Source: Rachycentron canadum (taxonomy: Eukaryota > Chordata > Actinopteri > Carangiformes > Rachycentridae). Taken from it: a stretch of 64,000 nt of DNA. The notes beneath the pieces are model-generated. The model was not told the origin of the DNA and ran no database searches. It saw only the letters and a program-made list of their open reading frames with translations. Positions 60,861 to 64,000 of the stretch are shown piece after piece; the first letter of the stretch is position 1, and the number at the start of each line of letters is the position of its first letter. The translations under genes were made by a program, and so were the position numbers. The DNA is taken from NCBI GenBank assembly GCA_038496675.1, contig CM076668.1, positions 4,034,076-4,098,075 on the forward strand, in the 5' to 3' direction.

Positions 60861-61730
60861 AGTCTCCACTGGGACAGGGGAGGAGGGGGTCTCTGAGGTG
60901 GGTGGATGTCGATGTGATGGAAACACCGTCTTTCAGAATAACAGCAGGGCTGATTCAGTTCTGATATATTCAAAATAAAAACATTTTCAACAAACTTTAC
61001 ATAATTAGAGACAAAGGGAAAAGTCACAGTCAAACGACATCATGATTAACAGTAAAATGTTTAGACTTCTCAATGTCTCTCTTCTTCACAAACTTCTTAC
61101 AGTTAAAAACATAAAGCCACGAGTTAATGAAACACAACGATGTGCCTGGTTTCACGCAAGAAAACACAAGACTTCCGGCTGAATATTTCAAAGTAAAACT
61201 ATGTGACTGAGCAAAGAACCAAACGAGTGAAAAATAAATATATTTCTCACTAAAATCACTTGCGATCACTCAACAACACATGGGTCATTGAATGTTAACT
61301 GTTAGCTCTATGATCATGACTATATATATAAACCACAATATATACACAATTTGACTATGAAAGACAATCGGTGGCGGGAAAAATACTTCATTAGTTTTTC
61401 AGTGACAATAGTGAAGAGGTGCTACCATTTCTACTGTTCCTGTCATACTACTAACACTGACTGCTACTAAGTAACAACAAATAATGGTGGTAATGTGGTG
61501 GCAGCTGTTGAATTTAGTGTCAAGTTTCATTTGATTTTGAGAAATAATTTACATTAAATAATAACAATAATAGCAAATAGAAACACAAAACTCAGGGTCC
61601 ACTTACTACTTTCTTAGTTTTCGATCGCATGTCTAAACACTGTCTGTCGTCATGGAGACGGCTGTGAAAAAGTTTCTCGTGTTGATTGACGTGTGACAGT
61701 TTTTTTTTTTTTTTTAACATCTTAATTTGA
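60861..61730. other. Spacer between LINE fragment and gas7 promoter
   Basis: AT-rich, no gene recognised. A 15-bp poly-T run (about 61701-61717) precedes the GC-rich gas7 promoter. Confidence 0.45.
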
Positions 61731-61734
61731 AGGT

Positions 61735-62046
61735 GCGTCCGTGTGACTTCCGGTCCCCGCCGCCTCGCTCCGCGTGGCTTCACGCTGGGCTGAGGTGGCC
61801 TCAGACGGTGCAGGCAGCGCCGGAGGAGCAGAGCGGCGAGGGGGCGCGCTGACAGCGGGAGCACGACAACCTGTTCGCCGACTTCACACAAGTTTCACTC
61901 CGCTCCGCCGCAAACCGCGAGCCGCCGCCACAGACTCGCTCGCCCACTCGGCTCAGGAAGTCTGCAGTTTTCCTCCGGAGGGGGGACCTGAGGAGGAGCA
62001 GCATCACCATCACCATCATCATCATCATCGTCAGTTCACGCCGGCG
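61735..62046 (+). promoter_or_regulatory. gas7: CpG-rich gas7 promoter and 5' UTR
   Basis: GC content and CpG density rise sharply from about 61735, in contrast to the AT-rich flank. An ETS/GABPA-type site ACTTCCGGT lies at 61746-61754. A CAT-rich tract (caccatcaccatcatcatcatcat) precedes the start codon. The frame leading into the gas7 ATG stays open from about 61774 but contains no ATG, so this is treated as untranslated. Confidence 0.65.
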
Positions 62047-62226
62047 ATGTCTGGGTCGTACTGTAAAAGTTTGTACCCGTTCAGCGGGGAGCAGCACCAG
62101 CAGGGACTGAACTTCGAGGCCGGGGAGATTATCAAGGTGGTCCAGGCTCTGCCCGGAGGCTGGTGGGAGGGAGAGAAGGATGGAGCCAGGGGCTGGTTCC
62201 CGTCCAGTTACGTCCAGGTGCTGGAG
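62047..62226 (+). CDS. gas7: GAS7 first coding exon (SH3 domain), partial gene
   Basis: Growth arrest-specific 7 is an SH3-WW-F-BAR cytoskeletal adaptor that binds actin and membranes in neurite formation. This exon encodes 60 residues starting MSGSYCKSLYPFSGE: an SH3 domain with the ALYDY-like LYPF, GGWWEGEKDGARGWFPSSYV (the WW and P..Y ligand-binding residues) and the end VQVLE at a GTGAGG donor. The start and the exon end coincide with the SH3-containing GAS7 isoform. The remaining exons are not within the 1.7 kb to the window end, as expected for a gene with very long introns. gas7a and gas7b cannot be told apart. Confidence 0.9.
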
Positions 62227-62414
62227 GTGAGGCTCTGCTCTGACTTGTGGTCAATCCTTCTTGGCCTTTGCTCGTGATTCATTTGTTTGGTTTTGATGAT
62301 GACTTTTCTTGAGTGACTTTGACTTTTTCATTTATTTCTGGCTCCTAAGTTTCTGAAAAGTAATTTGATCAGAAGTCTATGATTCTGTCTTACACACAGA
62401 GTGAAGGGTAGAGA

Positions 62415-62457
<43 letters not shown>

Positions 62458-64000
62458 CACACGCTTGAAGATAAAGACAGCATTGAGTGATGCTCTAATA
62501 AATAGTTTTCCCGTGCTGAGCTGATCAGATTAACTCTAACGTGTCCGGCAGCAGCTCGTGCCTGACTGAGCACATTTCCTCATTCCACACACATTCCTCT
62601 CAGATACTCAGGTCTGCTGTTAGTGCGCGTGAATGCACTCTCTCTCTCTCTCTCTCTCCATGGTCAGCTCCCCACCCAGCACCCCACCCCCCTTTACACC
62701 CAAGAGACTTTAGAAATGCAACTCAGAAAATATTTCTTGCCTTTGCTTCTGCTCGTTTATCTCTGGGTTCACAATATTACAGAGCACTGAGTTTTGTGGT
62801 GGAGGCAGGGACACCACCCACAATCCTGACTGTTTGTCATAACCATAAGGAAGTTTGGGGGGTGTGGGGAGGGGGGGCAGAGCCAGCGTTCAGAGCTGTG
62901 GCATTTTTATCACGTCTCTGCTCTGAATGAGAGAATATGGAGCACCATGATCTGTGGCGCAGTGATACCACCAGTGATGTGTCCTGGTCACCGGCACCAG
63001 GAGCACGAGGATGGTTGGAGTGAGACGTGTCTTATCTTCTCTCAGACCAGTTTAGGAATGGAAGTGATGGGTGAGGGAGCAGAGAGGTTGTGGACGGGTC
63101 TTTGACAGCAGGACCTTCACTTTCTTTAAGTTGTGGAGGTGTTGATGAGCAGGAGGCCTTGACCTCTGACCTGCCCGGACCGGGTTCAGTGAATTTGATT
63201 GATTCATCTGGTTCTAGTCTCAATCAGCTCCTGTGTCTGATTTGTTCAGATCAGATCCACAGGCTGTGATGATGACCGATGTGATAACTATATGTCACTA
63301 TATAAGATACCAAACATTTTGTAGGCGTCTAATATCAGGACTTGCTGCTTATACAGGCCTGCGTCAGAAGGAGGGGGGGGGGGGGGGGGGGGGGGGGGNN
63401 NNNNNNNNNNNNNNNNNNNNNNNNNNNNNNNNNNNNNNNNNNNNNNNNNNNNNNNNNNNNNNNNNGTTGTGTGCTTGTGTTGCTTCACCTGATGCAGGAT
63501 CTAGTTTGACAAACAGATGTATGGCTCTGAACAAACACACAGTCATGATGGTTGTGAGATAAACAATGGAACTAGAATTAGCACCTCGTGGTTGTATCCC
63601 TCCACCAATCGCACCAGTTTAAGATCACATCCCCTTTTTATCCACAGTCATATAAAATATGAACTATTGATGCAAAATATTGCTCTGTGAAGTTCACACC
63701 GACCTTGACCTTTGACCTTTGGCCACCAAAATCTAATCACTTCATCCTTGAGTCCTCCTGGGCGGTGCTGAGTTGCGGAAGAACAACTGGCTCCACTTCA
63801 ATGAATGAGGAGACTGCGTGAATCAACCACCATCGGCTGATCGAAGCTGTATCTGCATGGAGCTGAAACTAAATCACAAACAGTCTGAACCTGCTGTTAC
63901 TTCAGTTTTCCAACAGGAAGCAACGAGAGGTTTATTTTTCTTTTGATTCTCAGTTCTTCTTTGTGTTCATGGAAGAAAATCATCATCATCATTTTTTAAA
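62227..64000 (+). other. gas7: First intron of gas7 with microsatellites and a gap
   Basis: Contains a (CA)n tract at about 62415-62455, a (CT)n tract at about 62639-62658, a poly-G run (about 63373-63398) entering an N gap (63399-63465), and no coding exon that I can support. ORFs across the poly-G and N stretch are artefacts. Confidence 0.7.

Overview
The window looks like a stretch of a ray-finned (teleost) fish genome from a draft assembly. The evidence is a fish-type NLR gene with a FISNA-NACHT exon and 174/177-bp LRR exons, several copies of the tRNA-type SINE-like repeat common in teleosts, Tc1-like transposon remnants, short GT-AG introns (often 75-100 bp), and assembly gaps sitting on microsatellites. 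The species cannot be named from the sequence alone.

Layout. 1-30 kb is gene-poor. It holds a broken apolipoprotein-L/SMCO3-like coding region with three in-frame stops (78-761, minus), two damaged tRNA-Lys(CTT)-like loci (11.7 and 12.2 kb), SINE-like and other dispersed repeats, and two N gaps (10.1 and 29.3 kb). 30-40.4 kb, minus strand, is a complete-looking NLR (NLRC3-like) gene. Ten coding exons chain in phase to a predicted 1,026 aa protein, with a degenerate RING-like exon, an intact FISNA-NACHT exon and five LRR exons, four of which arose by tandem duplication of an exon pair. Two Tc1-like remnants lie in its LRR introns, one carrying a 25-bp minisatellite. 41.0-54.4 kb, plus strand, is a sarcomeric fast-type myosin heavy chain gene. 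Its 36 exons read in frame for 1,830 codons, but the N-terminal coding exons (about 115 codons) are not upstream where they should be; the NLR gene occupies that side, head to head. 56.7-59.1 kb, minus strand, is a six-exon gene for a 356 aa protein I do not recognise. 61.7-62.2 kb, plus strand, is a GC-rich promoter and the first coding exon of gas7 (SH3 domain), which continues beyond the window.

How the pieces fit. Myosin heavy chain followed by GAS7 on the same strand is the order at the MYH13 end of the mammalian fast-myosin cluster, so the right half is probably the teleost counterpart of that cluster edge. The NLR gene is an innate-immune sensor of a family that expands rapidly in fish, and its position next to a myosin gene lacking its 5' exons suggests either a rearrangement breakpoint or an assembly misjoin. 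I see no operon-like or obviously new multi-gene system. The most unusual items are the truncated myosin/NLR junction, the unrecognised 356 aa gene, the tRNA-Lys wrecks, and a minisatellite that grew inside a transposase gene.
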